A DNA stretch of 64,000 bases from Asterella californica (lineage: Eukaryota; Streptophyta; Marchantiopsida; Marchantiales; Aytoniaceae): the NCBI GenBank assembly GCA_036924285.1, contig JAYKYS010000002.1:35324501-35388500 (forward strand), read 5' to 3'. The notes under the pieces were generated by a model. That model did not search any database, was not told the origin of the DNA, and saw nothing but the letters and a program-made list of their open reading frames with translations. Every line of letters begins with the position of its first letter. The first letter of the stretch is position 1. Both the position numbers and the translations under genes were made by a program. Of the stretch, positions 52,202 through 64,000 are shown one piece after another.

Positions 52202-55200
52202 TTACATGCCGGATTTGGTTTCCAGATCATGACCATCTCTGAACCTGCAAATATCTCGGCCCATGAAAGTCCAAGAAATGCTCTTTCCTCCACAAACATA
52301 CAGTTCGACTTGACCCTCAAAGACGTCTTTGGGATCGCACCTCAAACCCACATCTCCAACGTATACCCTTGCAAGAATGTCTCCAGGATTGATTTTGGTC
52401 TTGAAAGTCCATACCTCTAGTTGCGATGGACCCTCCAATGCTCGCATTCGCACGATAAAATCTCCCCTCCGAGGGACAAATGATCGGGGTTTTGCATCCA
52501 TTAGTTGCTCGTTCATTACTAGTGGCAACATGTGATCTGGTCTCTCTACCAAACCCACTAACATCCAATGCTTATCATGAGTACGCTGATATAACTTACA
52601 CTGTTTACTAACGTACCACTTGTTGGTGCCATAGAACTTGCCACTGCGGAGAATGAAGTCTCCCACGCACCAATCGTAACTCGTGTGTTGTCTTGTATAG
52701 AAGCACACGTATCCACTGTGTTTGAAGTGATGTTGCTTGCTTTCTCTCACGATCATCACGTCTCCTGGTCGTGGATCAAAACTCTGTCTCAGAACGTCCC
52801 CGAGATAAATGTTTCCATCATCGTCCCCTAGCACTCGTGGATACCTAGGTGGTTTGGACATCTTTCCGTTTGCTGCGATGCAGGCAATGCAAGGATGAAA
52901 ATATGCAGGTTTAGGAACTCCAGGTGTTTTGCTTATGAAATTGTCCGTCGGGGGGTTCATGATGTCACGTGAGACTTCAGTGTTTGTTGCGAGGGAGTTA
53001 GCTAGAGTTCCATACACTGTGGAAGCATCCGAGGTTGCACGTTCATGGACTACGTTTAACAGTGCTTTTGATGCTGGTGCATCTGCACCACAATTTTTGG
53101 CTTCTTGAGTGATTGCACGAGAAGGAGAAACAGAGCTTGCCGTAGCAGATGAAAGAGAGACGTCGACCTCCATGGAAGGCGGATTTCCTCGTAGATTAGG
53201 AGTAGTATATGTTGTGTCTAGGAACCTCGTGGAGTCAGATTCAAGAGAGATATCAGTTTGCACGGAGGGTAGATTTCCTCGCAAAGTAGTATCGGTCGTG
53301 CTCGTAGAGTTCTTAGAGCCAGATGTCGAAGGCACGTCGACTTTGGGTAAATTAGTTGTAGTATCACTCTTGCCAGAGCTCATGGAGTCAGATGTAAGAG
53401 AGACGGCAGAACCCGTCAAGGACAAATTCCAGTTTGGATCAGGAATAGTGTAGGTCTCGCTTGTGGAGTCAAATGAGTCCGCAACTATAGGTTGTATATC
53501 AGTTCTATTGACACCTTGAATGTCATTAACAATAGAGAGTGAAGTCGCGCCTGATTCTTGTGGATGAATCAAGTCAGTCCTCTTAGGAGAAGATTCATAT
53601 TGGTTAACATCAGCATTTGTCTGGCCTTCGGAGCTAACCAAGGTAGATGGAAGGTATCTTTCAAGTTCCATCGAGGCCATACTTGTTCTTCTTCTAACCC
53701 AAATATTGTTAGCGGAGTTCATAGTAGAATCAGAGGAATAAGTTTTGGACGAGAAAGGCATTGGGAACAAAGAAGGAGTCTGGGAAGTTGTAGATAGTTC
53801 GCTCCTTACGTAACTAGGCTCAAGAATGAACTTCTGTCCGGGTGACACCTCTGGAGTTGTAGAATTTTGGGATGCGAAATAGGTAGCGGTTCCAGTTTGA
53901 TGAACGATTGCGCTAGGAGACGATATTTGGGGAGCAGTTTCTGTAATGGTTGGAGCATTTAAATCAACGGATTGTTTTTTCTCAACCCAACTGGATGGGG
54001 GAACCTCAAGTGCTTCAGATGACACATGTGTTGTTTGTTCAGTACTGTGTTCAGTAGACGTAGAAGAGTAAAAGGCGTTTGTAGTAGTTTCTTCAGATGT
54101 GCTGGTTACTTTCACATAAGTTGACGAGTCAGAGTTCACTTCTTGGAAATCACTCTGGGCACTAACAGCTGATGCGAAGGTAGAATTAGTGTCAGAGTCC
54201 GAAATCATGGTAAGGTCTTCTGTTGTAATGATTGGAGTTTCGGCAGATGTAAGGAAAGGGACAATTTTTGATAGAGAAAACACAGGCTTTCCCAACCAAC
54301 TCTTGAAATAATGCTCGGAAGGTGTTACTGAAACCTTGATTTTGCCTGTACTTTGACGTCGGGCATTATGCTGGATCTGAGAAGGATCAAAACACAGTTG
54401 ATTGTACTCAGGCAAGCTACTCCTCCTTTGATTCCAGCCACGACTTTTAAGGATCTCAAGTGCATCCTCCGTAGCTGGCTTAGGAGTTGCCGAGGTAACA
54501 GGGACTGGTCTAGAGGTCATGGAACTGGTAGTAGAGGTAGTACTCTCAATGTTTGGCTGGGAAAAATCAGGTACTTTTGTTATAGAGTTAAGTAAAACGC
54601 CTTCTGGTCCAACAAAAACGGTCGATGATGAAGCTGCCGAGGCTTGATCCTCTAAATTGCTTCTAATTCTTGAAACACTTCTGTCTTGTAAGTTTTGGGT
54701 TCCTGTGTACTGCTCCCTTGATTCCAACATTTCTGTGTAGCTCACTTTCTCCCATGACTTCTGGGTCTCTGTATAGCTTAGTGATTTTGGTTTCAGTGTC
54801 AGTGGTGCTTCTCTAGAAGCCTCGATAATTGCACTGCTCCTTCTAGGTTTTCTAGCAGTGATGACAATCGATGAATTCCAGCTAGGTTTCACCTTTGGCA
54901 TTAAGGGTGAACCAAATAGTGTGTCTGACTCGTTACTTCTCATTGTGGTGTCTTCGGTTGATGTTGATTGTGGTTGAATCCCACCTAGGGATGAACCTTG
55001 TTGTTTTAGTTGGTGTTGTATCCTCAAGGATGGACGAGGTGATCTTCGAGACTGATCGCTTGACTCCATAGTGTCTTGAGGTAATGCTACTTGTAGTGGA
55101 CTGGTATGTGGAGACGTGTCTTCTTTTTGTTGTTCTTGTATGATCAGGGATGAAACAGATGATCTCCAGGGTTGATCACTTGACATGGCCGTGTCTTGAC

Positions 55201-58200
55201 TCGAGGCTGATTGCGGTTGCATGCTATCTGGAGATGAGTGTTGTTGTTCTATGATAAACGATGAATGCGACGGTTTCTGAGGCTGATCACTTGAAACTCC
55301 GATATCTTGGCTCAACGCTGATTGTGGTTGAGTGTCAACTGGAGACAAGTCTAACTTTTGTATAATCAACGATGATCGGGACAACTTTTGAGTCTCATCA
55401 CTTGGCTCGATGATGTCTTGACTCAACGTTGATTGTGATTGAATGCTACCTAGATGTGAGTCGCTTTGTTGTTGTTCTTCTATTGGTTCTTTAGTCAATG
55501 ACTTCTGCAAATGATTGTCAGCATCTTCAGACTGTTCAAGTCTACACGGGTTGGACAAATCTCCAGAGACTAAGAGCATATCTTTGTCAGACGAGTCCAA
55601 CAATTGAGCTTTGGAAGTTTCCAAGGGTCGGCTCTCACCTCCGCAGTTATCAGGTGTTTCCTGGCGTGGCCTTGTAGTGGTTCTGAGAGCCTGATTAGTC
55701 TCGAAGTCGTGGATCCATGAAACAACCTGGTATGGTTCTGGTGCGAGACGTTGGTCACTTGTGCCCGTCTGAGTTGTTTCCGGTTCAAACTCTGGCATTG
55801 AACCTTTAGGTACAAAATTTTGGAACACGGTATCAATATAGTTCTTCAGCTCCTCGTATTGAACGAGTAACTCTGCTATAGGTTCGCTAGTCTCAGCTAG
55901 GCTTCCCTCGTCAGATTTGGGAAGTCTCTTGTTATTCAACTCTGTTATGAAGGTCTTATTTGATGCAGTCATCACATCACTAAGTTCCTTGGATAGAGTA
56001 CTGAGATTTCGCTCTTCTTTTGTACTCCTCAAATCGTAAGACATCTTTCCGAAATCGCTTTTGGGAATTTTTTTTCTGTAAGGGGGACCCATGGAGCTGG
56101 TCTGAGCAGCAGTGGAGTGAGTAGATAGACTGGGATCAAAAGGTCGTTGCTCGCTTGAGTCTCTTCGGCTTTTGAGCATGGTACGATCCTTTGTACCTTG
56201 AACTTCTGATATTGCGGAGGTAAAGATATCTACTGGATCTGGCTCATTGTGAGCTTTGGCCATTTCCGCTTCAAGCCTCTGGATATAGTATTGTTGTAGG
56301 TAACCATCGTAGATCGGGAGTTTTACTCCAGATTTCAGGATGTAACTCTGGAGGTAGGTTCGTATGCGAGGTTTAAATTGTTGTCCATCAGACAATAAAG
56401 TCTTCATCCTTTTGGCTGGAGTTTCTTGATTTGCATCGTGTTTCATGCTCTTCTCGGGTTCAGCTTGGGTGAAGTTTCTGACCCGGTCCAGGTTAAGAAA
56501 TTCGTGTTGTTTCCTCACGTCACGGCCATGCTTAGGTTGTCTGACCTTTCTGAGCGGGTCATCGTTAAGAAGATTTTGTTTCTTCATGGACCTTTCTTGG
56601 TCAGCTTTTTTGAAATTCCTCAGCCGGTCCACATTTTGACGACCATCTTGCTTCTTCAGAACTTTTCCCTTGAGTGAAGATGCGACCTCCTTCTCTACTT
56701 CCACGATGGACACCTTTTTGAGTGACCTTTTAGGCGGTGGCACTTTGAGTTGCTTTGAAGCTTTGACCGGTTGTGTTGTTTTCTGCAGAAATTTTGCAAT
56801 TTGTGAATCTTGGAGCCATGGGAATCAAAGCAGGAAACTAGTTGTCGTGACGCGTTTTCTTAAGTTTAGGAGTTGAAACTGGTGCATTGTAGTGTTTCTT
56901 CTGAATCTCTTGAAAAGATGATTGGCATTTTGGGTCTGAACTGTTACGGTTTTCTCTAGGTGTTTCAGGACACTAGTTTGACATCCTAGCTCTGTGACAA
57001 AAGAACGAGGGTACTTGTTGTGCATAAGAAATAATGGAATAACAAAATTTGGGAAGTATATGGAATAATCGTGTCATGCCTGATCTTTGGTATGGATAGC
57101 GTTTCTTAGCATGTAAGATGAACCTTCTCTACTCTGATTGGTTATTGTAGAGATCGGAGTGTTCTGGATTATGTAGGACTGATTACCTGATTATTAGTTT
57201 CTCTTGAGTGCTCCGCGTCATCGATGTAAAGCTTACGTTCTTTACTAGCTCCCGGAACAACGCAGATAATTTGTTTGATGAACGGTCCCTTATCTTGGAC
57301 AATGGTTGTTGAGGTTATGCCAGTACCTACACTCGGAAGGGGGGTGTTTCCATCTAAGTTGCTGACGGACATTGTAGGTGCGGTGAAATCCTTCAGCTCA
57401 GTAGTATTGACCTGTGAAGAGCTAAACGAATTTGTAGAACTGAAAGCAGGATCGGATAGATCCAAAGAGCGTGTCATTGATTCATATGAAGCACAATCCT
57501 TAAAGAATGCATCTTCAGTCTCTTCCTTTGTTGGAAGTCGTTCGGGTGTTGAGGGAAGTTCAGCCTGATGCAATGGTCCTTGTGTCCTGCTGCCTACTTG
57601 CACGATACTCATAGGCGTGCTAGGGAGAGAAACGTCAAGTCCCTGTGGGCCACTTATACGTCTGTTTACTTCTAAGGGTACAGATTGTAGTTTGTTCGAT
57701 GAAGATAAGCGAGGATGGGATTGAAGGACATTGGGACTCGACCCGTTGCGTGGTCGACGAACCTTAGCATCTACTCCGTTGCCAGAAAGGCTGAACACTC
57801 CTGCCTTCCCGATTGAGCGTAATCCAGAGGAGCTTTTCGGAAGTACGTTTGGTAAGCTTTCAGGATGTCGGTGCCCTTGGGTTTTCTCTGAATCTTGCGC
57901 TTGAGAGGTCAGACTATGTGTATAGGTCTCGTCTTGTTGGGAAGATAACAATCTTTCAACGGAGGACTTGATTGCGTCTTGTACTTCCTCTGCAATGTAC
58001 TGGAACTCTCTGTCCTCCATAAGAGTTTCAGGTTCTTCGAACAATCCTATCAAGTCAAGGAAATCTTTGGACCTCGGGGACATACCATGAGAATCGTTTA
58101 CGTTGTAGTCTTGTTTTAATGTTGGCGACAGAAGTTTTGGGTTCTCAGATCGACGAGTGAACTTTGAGACATACCGGGATCTCTTTTCTGAACCATGTAA

Positions 58201-58872
58201 AGAAGCCGGAGAATTTTTCCATGTCTTTCTCGACACAAGAAAGGAAGTCAATCCTCTCCCATGTTCATCGTAGGATAGGTCGTTGGGATAACTTTGCTCT
58301 CTACTTGCAAGACGACTCATCCTGGATAATGGTCGCAACCGGTTTCTGCTCGTGATCTGCCTCTGTACTCTACTCTGAGGCTTTTGAGTCTCAACACTCG
58401 TGGACCTGGAAGAAGGTCGTGGGAACTGTGAACCCCAACCTCCTCTAGTCTCGTAGGCTGAGGAAGCACGTGACAAGTCGCCCGGATCTCGTGTGAGGAG
58501 TAGATTCAGTTGACTCCCAATTGCTGGACGACCGAAGTGAGGAGACTCTGGGTATGAAAATACCTCGCTAGGAGGAAACCGAGGAACTTTGAGGGTGTGG
58601 CTCTCCTCCCCGTAGTCGTAACGAAGATCCCCCTCGGGCGGCATCCAAGAGGAAGAACCCTTCTTCCTCGGATAGGATCTCAAGTTATTCGTCCATGCAG
58701 AGTCCACTGCACACTCTGTCTGGTGCCAAGATTCGTAGTCCAGCATATTTTCAGAATTCTCGTGTTTCTGCTTCACTGTATCCTCAGTACACTCCTCCGG
58801 GACTGAAGAGGTAAGCAACACAGATCCCGATATACAGCTGAAGGGTCTATAAGCTGTCTCTACAGAATACAC
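52202..58872 (-). CDS. Large unknown gene, two visible exons, about 2,090 codons
   Basis: Exon frames 58872-57187 and 56782-52202 are joined by a 404-bp intron (CAG/GTAATC donor, TTTCTGCAG acceptor), both phase 0, so they read as one protein. The 5' exon (562 codons) is Ser/Arg-rich and mostly disordered, with one helix-prone segment (FLDLIGLFEEPETLMEDREF). The 3' exon starts with three 23-residue basic repeats (LDRVRNF, A-x-x-E-K/R-S-M-K). It then has about five Ser/Gln-rich repeats of about 40 residues, with cores like QPQSASSQDTAMSSDQP and S-L-I-I-Q, and a long Thr/Ser-rich stretch. It ends in a 190-residue globular end with repeated Y-x8-W-x3-G and G-D-[VFI] motifs. Family unknown. The 58872 end opens with GTG and may follow an acceptor (CTTACCTCTTCAG), so either another exon lies upstream or translation starts at the ATG at 58746. 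Confidence 0.65.
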
Positions 58873-60219
58873 AAACTATTTATTATTCCTTCCTGGATAG
58901 GATGTTATGGTTCATCACAAGAACATACAGAGAGTGTTGGGATCAACAGCGATATCAGAAAGCAATATCAAGTTGCTCAACCTCGGACAGCCCCGGGTCC
59001 TGAATCTTCGACTTGTCAGTGCAGTGTGTTGATTTGCTCTAGATTGCACGAGATTGGACGAGACTAGGTGAATGTCATGTCTATCTGCTCTACCTAGTCA
59101 AGCAAGGTCCGATTCCTGCTGGTTTTATCATCCATAACTTTCAGAGACCGAGGAAAAACTAAACTTTCTACGTGACGGAATTGTCACCAAACCATGCAAA
59201 ACCTGAACTTCAAGATCTGAATGGATTTTCCAGTCATTTCGAACCATCACGTCCAATACCTGTTTCGGTGTACTCAAACTTGCCCCTCCAGATTCTGAGT
59301 AGTCGTCGAGACTCTATGACATCCAGCTTTCTTTGCACGATGTACATATTGATACATTTTGACTCGACCCAAAACAGGTCGCTACGTATGCAATGGCACT
59401 GCGAGGGCTAGGCGTTTGCAATACCTCACTAGTCTTATAAGGTGAAATTTGTGAAGGTGAAACCCTCGAAGTGAAATCTACCTCACCAGTGTTAAGTGAA
59501 ATCTGTGGATGAAATTTTAAAAAAGATGAAAGTTAATATAGTCTTTGAGAACCATGAAAAGATTATCTCAAAATATTTAATCCTCTATGCGGAGTATACA
59601 TACCAGATATGTCTCCTTGCTCATGTCGTATACAAGCTTGCAAATTAATCACCCTTGTCTGATTGCCCTCTACGGACATACAAGCTCGAGCAGCGTTCGA
59701 GTACATCCCACCCTGCAAGCTTGACATGCATAACTCTTCCGTTTAATAAGAAAAATGTCCTCACGAGCAATAGAAAAATCTGACAGAAAGAGTAGTTGAG
59801 AATTGCTGGACTACTCGATAAGTCTTGTATAACTGTCATCTTTCTTGTCAGGATCGCTTCTGACTTATCATACAGTGTACACTAAGTTCATCTCATGCTC
59901 TGTGCTTCATTGTGAGTTGTATCATAGTTGTCAAGAGTTGGATATCTCACACGCATAACTAAGTAGACATATTTCCCCCCCTTGGGAGATCGTAGTCATG
60001 TTTTAGTAACGATTATTCAGTATTAATCCTTGTCCATATATAGGTTTTCTGGTATTATATCGTAGTAACGATGTAAACTATCCAATGGTTATTTGATGAG
60101 TTGAACTCGCAAATTAGACTTGTCTGACAATACAATACAAACTGAAATTACCAAAACCTTCGGATTTTGATTCATGACTGAACGGTAAAGTCTGGACTTG
60201 GAGCAGGTAAACTGTTTAC
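58873..60219. other. Intergenic or intron sequence without a recognised exon
   Basis: Lies between the large gene and the IFT70 exons, both on the minus strand. I searched for the next IFT70 exon, which should carry the second and third TPR units, and for a first exon of the large gene. I found neither. Confidence 0.4.
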
Positions 60220-61155
60220 TTTGTACAAAGATTGAGCGTGATACATGGCATATTTCTCCTCGGTCGGATATCCTTTAGTCAACTGTTCGTACCTGCGTTT
60301 ATCAAAAAGGTTGGACTTTATTGCTTTTTTTCCAATATCAGATTTAAGTTTCCTCTGTACGAGCATCTCCACCCGTATAGCGATGAAAAGACCTCCTTAA
60401 GATCTTCTATCTTTATCTTCTTTACAGGAGAAATTTTCCCACTGCAGTCTTTAAATGACTCTCCTAAAGAGCATCAGAAACTCAAACCTGTTTAAAAGTA
60501 CCCAAAATGTTCCTCGTACGATATGATTTTGGGTTATAGAGTCTTTATTTGATATCTTGAAGTTAGAGAAGCACGCTGTTGAAATTGTTGTAAATTAAAG
60601 ACAATTATAAAGGTGAGCAGTTGGATGCTTCCCACCGCTTATCCTAACTGGTTTGAGGAGTCTTTAAAGACCTGCAGTGGAGATGCTCTAAGCTTTATTT
60701 CGAATAAGATAGGAACTTACAGAAAACCGCACGAAGATCAAATGGTGGTTGTTGTTTTCCGACTGGAAGATGTTTACAACATCGTTTCAAACATTGACCA
60801 TATCTAGAGAGCTTGAAAAACTTGAAGTTCTCTGGAACTTAAGAAGCTTACAGGGAGGCGGCCGCATGAAAGTTTCCGACCATGTAGTGACAATAGGCTG
60901 AAAGTGAAAGAGCTGCGTGACTATCTTGAAAGTACTCGAGTTGCTCTTCCAAAAGTCTACAAACGATCAACAATAATAAGTTGGAGAACATATCACCACA
61001 TAAATGGTAAAAACTCTCGGTGAGTGGATATGGGCACTCGGCTTTTGAAATGAAACAAAAGATGAGACGACGAGAATGCATTACTTGATAGCATTGTTGT
61101 ACTTAGCGTCCCGAATTAGTCCGTACAATCCGGCTGTCACTTGAACCCATGCCAT
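60220..61155 (-). CDS. Intraflagellar transport protein IFT70/TTC30, first three exons
   Basis: Three exons join in frame: 61155-61085 (ATG start, TAGLYGLIRDAKYNNAIK), 60956-60852 (LLEEQLEYFQDSHAALSLSA, YCHYMVGNFHAAAS) and 60292-60220 (YEQLTKGYPTEEKY, AMYHAQSLYK). All splice sites are GT-AG and the phases fit. This gives 84 residues equal to the N-terminal TPR units of IFT70, whose YEQL and YAQSLYK signatures are strongly conserved. The full protein is about 650 residues and belongs to the IFT-B complex, which carries tubulin and other cargo into cilia. In plants it is needed only for swimming sperm. I see no further exons before the next gene at 58.9 kb, so this is a truncated copy or a gene with a long third intron. 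Confidence 0.75.
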
Positions 61156-62242
61156 ATTATTCACTTGTAACTTTCACAAGACGACGACAGCATTTTGTCA
61201 CAAATTTTCCGCACAACTCAACAAAAGGTGCTCCAGAACCTCCGAACTAGTCAAACTTATTGCAGTCGTTCATGCGATTTGGGGAGAAAACGAACTTGAT
61301 CCAAAGTAAACCAAAATTTAACTTGAGGAAGATTCGGATATATCAGCAACAATCCCTTCTGGGCTCATGCACCGTCCTCAACTTGGTGCTGTTTGATCGG
61401 TTTGCATTTTGTAAGAAGTCTTTCTCCGAAGTCTTACTCTTAGTTCAGGTCCAGTAGATATTATGCGTGGAACGTGACAAGAAGCTCTTCAAAAAGCAGA
61501 GAACTGTACTATGAAGCCTATCGTCGAGGAGCCAGTCCCTGCGCACAAGTCAACATCCATTTATGTTACATAATGAGGTAGTTGCCCTCCTAGCATCACA
61601 GTACATCATCAATCATGGCTCTTCTCCAAGCCTCCACATGCTCGCAACAAACAGCGTATGGGGAAGCTCAATTGGCCAAAGACTCTTGACACTCAATCTG
61701 TCACAACTCCTACCCGCGAGGTACGTGTTGAGTGAGTTCCTGAAACTAGACTTTATCGATGAAGGGTACTATTGGCGATGAAAATATCACAATTTATTCT
61801 ATAAGCTCAAGTTGTTGGTTTTGAATTTACAACACTAGAAGCTGAGGAATGACAACACCAGGCAACAAATACTTAGACGAAGAATAAGTGGCGTTGGATG
61901 GATAAGACCGGAACCGTGGTTCAACTTAGACGGAGACACTTCATTTCCCATTGAAGCATCAGTTGTCCTGCGCCTCCAATAAATCACGGGCATTCCAAGG
62001 AACAATACCTAGAACGGCATTACAACTACCCCCAGCCCTTCATTTGAGGTCTCCAAGCACAGATTACATTCATCTGAAATCCGTACTTTGCTGACTCTTC
62101 AGCTCAATCGTGCCGTGTGTTAAAATCTCGTGCAGCATCTCCTTTACTACTGGCACAATAGCGTTCTCACTACTCGTTTCCACAGGTGCTGTAGTTGGCG
62201 CCCTGGATTTCGCCTTCGGCGAGAGGCAGGAGTATTGAGCTC
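61156..62242. other. No confident gene
   Basis: The 5' flank of the IFT70 start. Short open frames exist on both strands, none recognised. Composition is closer to genic than in the 45-51 kb region. Confidence 0.35.
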
Positions 62243-62927
62243 CTATTTGAGAAAACTGTAGCTGCCCTTAACAGCATCCACAACCTTTGTGTTTCTCAAC
62301 TTTGAGAATCCTGCTGTGGCTGAGGCGGATGCAAATGTGAAACCCTTTTGGAACTTATCAACAACAAAGGCCCGTGCTTCGGCAGCTGTGTTCGGTCAAG
62401 GATCTCGCTTTGTCCTTGCTCCCTCCTTCGGGCTTCAGCGAGTGGGTGCTCTGTGCTTTAGAAGATTCTTGTCTCACTTCCTCACTGTATGATGTTGAGG
62501 TACCACTTAGCGTTTGCTCCGGTTGAGCAGTCGCGAATCTATGAATCTCCCGTTAACCTGCGATGCGGAATTGCAGGAAACACACTCAATTCCTCCACTG
62601 CCATTCCTCGAGATCCAAACCAAGCACTATACCAACATCGGTGTTCTAGATTAAAGCATGGCAAAATGCTCCGCCAGGTTTTCTCATCTGAAATTCAAAT
62701 TTGGACTTGAAAAAGCCAATCTCCCAACAATTTGCTAATCTGCGGGTCTACTCTTCATGAATCTGCTCAAATTCTAAGCCTACATAAAACTCCACAAAAC
62801 CCTAAATTCCGAAACTCTCATCCTTAAATTCCGAAACCAATATCTCACTGACCTGCTGCCATGACCGCTTCTGTGCTCGAACGACAATGCTAGGGCGGGA
62901 CCACGCGGTTCTCAAACTCCCGCTCAT
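62243..62927 (-). CDS. Possible small gene with unresolved exons
   Basis: Two exon candidates on the minus strand. 62927-62853 opens with ATG and encodes 25 residues (MSGSLRTAWSRPSIVVRAQK then RSWQQ) before a strong CAG/GTCAGTGAG donor; the Arg/Ser-rich, acid-free stretch looks like an organelle-targeting presequence. 62385-62243, after an ACACAG acceptor, encodes AEARAFVVDKFQKGFTFASA and SATAGFSKLRNTKVVDAVKG and ends SYSFLK-TAG. The phases do not fit directly, so at least one middle exon is missing or the gene is decayed; a frame at 62688-62557 (ending CGCAG/GTTAAC) is one candidate. No family recognised. Confidence 0.3.
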
Positions 62928-64000
62928 TTCATACACTGCACTAGAAAGCCACATCGCTCGATCTACAGTACGCCCTCAAACTGCAAGCGGAAGCCACCCA
63001 CTCTAACTCCACGAAAGTGACCAGCAGAGGCTCGATTCAATTGTCCGCTTTTTCGCCCTTCTGTTCTCTAGTCCTCGGCTCGCCACTCCGCTCCAGGATC
63101 CAGCTCCTTCTGGGACTATACAAATCGCAGTTCCATCCAACACTATCAAGCTTTCTCCGTCTCAATGTCAACATTCGCAATCTCTAGAGCTGCTAGGTCC
63201 CTCCGGGTGCAAATACTTTTTCCGCTCTCCCATACCTTCCGGCATGAGTAGTGACTACGGTAGTCTCAAACGCCGCGAACCTAGAACGGCAGGTACCTCC
63301 TACGACAATGACTCGCTACATGTTCAGGAAGGATCAGCTTTGCCTTATTAGGGATGTAAAAGTTAATAGGAAATTTCAACGGTGGAGAGAGACAAAGCTA
63401 TAATTTTGCCGCAGTTAACTTTGTGTAAAAATCGTGATTTATTTTAGATCGCTTTTGTGAATAATATTACGATTTTCTTTTTAAATTGATTTTTGATGTT
63501 CACATCCAGAATAATTATTTAGAATAGTATATTCCCTGCTGCAAAGACAAACGACGAAAAGAGTGAAAATTCATTAAAAATATATCTATAAGAAACATCC
63601 ACCAAAGTATGACTGAAATAATAACTCTCTCTCACGGGTCAAAAGTCATACGGAAAAGTTCTAATTTTGTACATCCTTTTAGTGTGTCTCGAACCTTGTC
63701 CGTAAAATGTTACGTCCGTCTCTGAAACTGGTTTTACATCCACTACAGGTAAAGAGTTCGAGGTACCCTATAGTAACCTTGAGTCCAATGATCGTAATTC
63801 TCGTATACTCCGATTTCTTGTAAGTCTGAAATGTTACATAGTTTCTGTACACATATGGAGGAGGTAAATATGCAGGAGTTTAATTTAATATCTAGTTTTT
63901 TCTGTTTGAAGGGTTAGATATTAAATTAAATTTAGTGTATATTAATATATAAATGATTACGGATTCTTAGACATGTACATTTTGAAGCGCGACACTCGGG
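62928..64000. other. Possible 5' flank, then AT-rich sequence
   Basis: 62930-63340 is less AT-rich and could be the 5' untranslated region or promoter of the gene above. From 63350 on the sequence is AT-rich with no frames. GGAGGAGGTAAATATGCAGG near 63860 is a third, more diverged relative of the dispersed repeat at 29.7 and 37.7 kb. Confidence 0.4.

Noticed and set aside
56825..57025. Open frame of 66 codons on the minus strand between the two long frames
   Set aside because: It lies inside the inferred intron, is in another phase and has no coding signature.
61835..61951. 38-codon minus-strand frame ending in a hydrophobic stretch (PTPLILRLS), reminiscent of a CASP-like membrane protein start
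   Set aside because: Too short, no further membrane segments found, and the stop follows the first one.

Overview
The window looks like nuclear DNA of a land plant: mostly AT-leaning, transposon-filled intergenic sequence with a few intron-containing genes. Two observations narrow it. There is a pair of phi-class glutathione S-transferase genes with a plant-like single intron. There are also the first three exons of a gene for the intraflagellar-transport protein IFT70/TTC30, which only plants with swimming sperm keep. I therefore suspect a bryophyte or another seed-free plant; a liverwort would fit, but nothing in the sequence proves it.

Layout. 1-9.6 kb is a graveyard: a degraded Ty3-like element (LTR 1644-3218, gag to about 4050) broken by an antisense plant-type Ty3/gypsy fragment with its integrase, then relics of a repeat-family protein and of a Myb/SANT-like transposon protein. 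9.6-15 kb holds two solo LTRs (9634-11432 and 13470-14997), both flanked by ACGT, with a tRNA-derived SINE between them. 16.0-17.1 kb is a broken PIF/Harbinger transposase. 17.83-32.79 kb is a large inverted duplication: two GSTF genes lie head to head at its ends, and its 10.5 kb spacer carries a nearly complete 7.2 kb Ty3-like retrotransposon (21230-28436). 34.4-36 kb holds an unknown small gene pair and a palindrome with 30-bp periodicity. 38.4-44.7 kb is a second inverted repeat with a gag-only LTR element at its centre. 45.6-50.5 kb is a tandem duplication of non-coding DNA whose second copy is split by a 1.8 kb insertion. 52.2-58.9 kb is one large unknown gene of about 2,090 codons on the minus strand. 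60.2-61.2 kb is the 5' part of IFT70, and 62.2-62.9 kb may hold exons of a further minus-strand gene.

How parts relate. The gag of the intact element resembles those of the two gag-only remnants, and the polypurine tract and LTR tips also match, so the long-LTR elements may have been mobilised by relatives of the autonomous short-LTR one. All complete insertions carry a 4-bp palindromic NCGN target duplication. The intact element's reverse transcriptase reads like the lineage common in basidiomycete fungi rather than like usual plant Ty3/gypsy; that comparison rests on my memory of the families, not on a search. The two GSTF copies have diverged at catalytically important positions, the minus-strand copy having lost the active-site serine.
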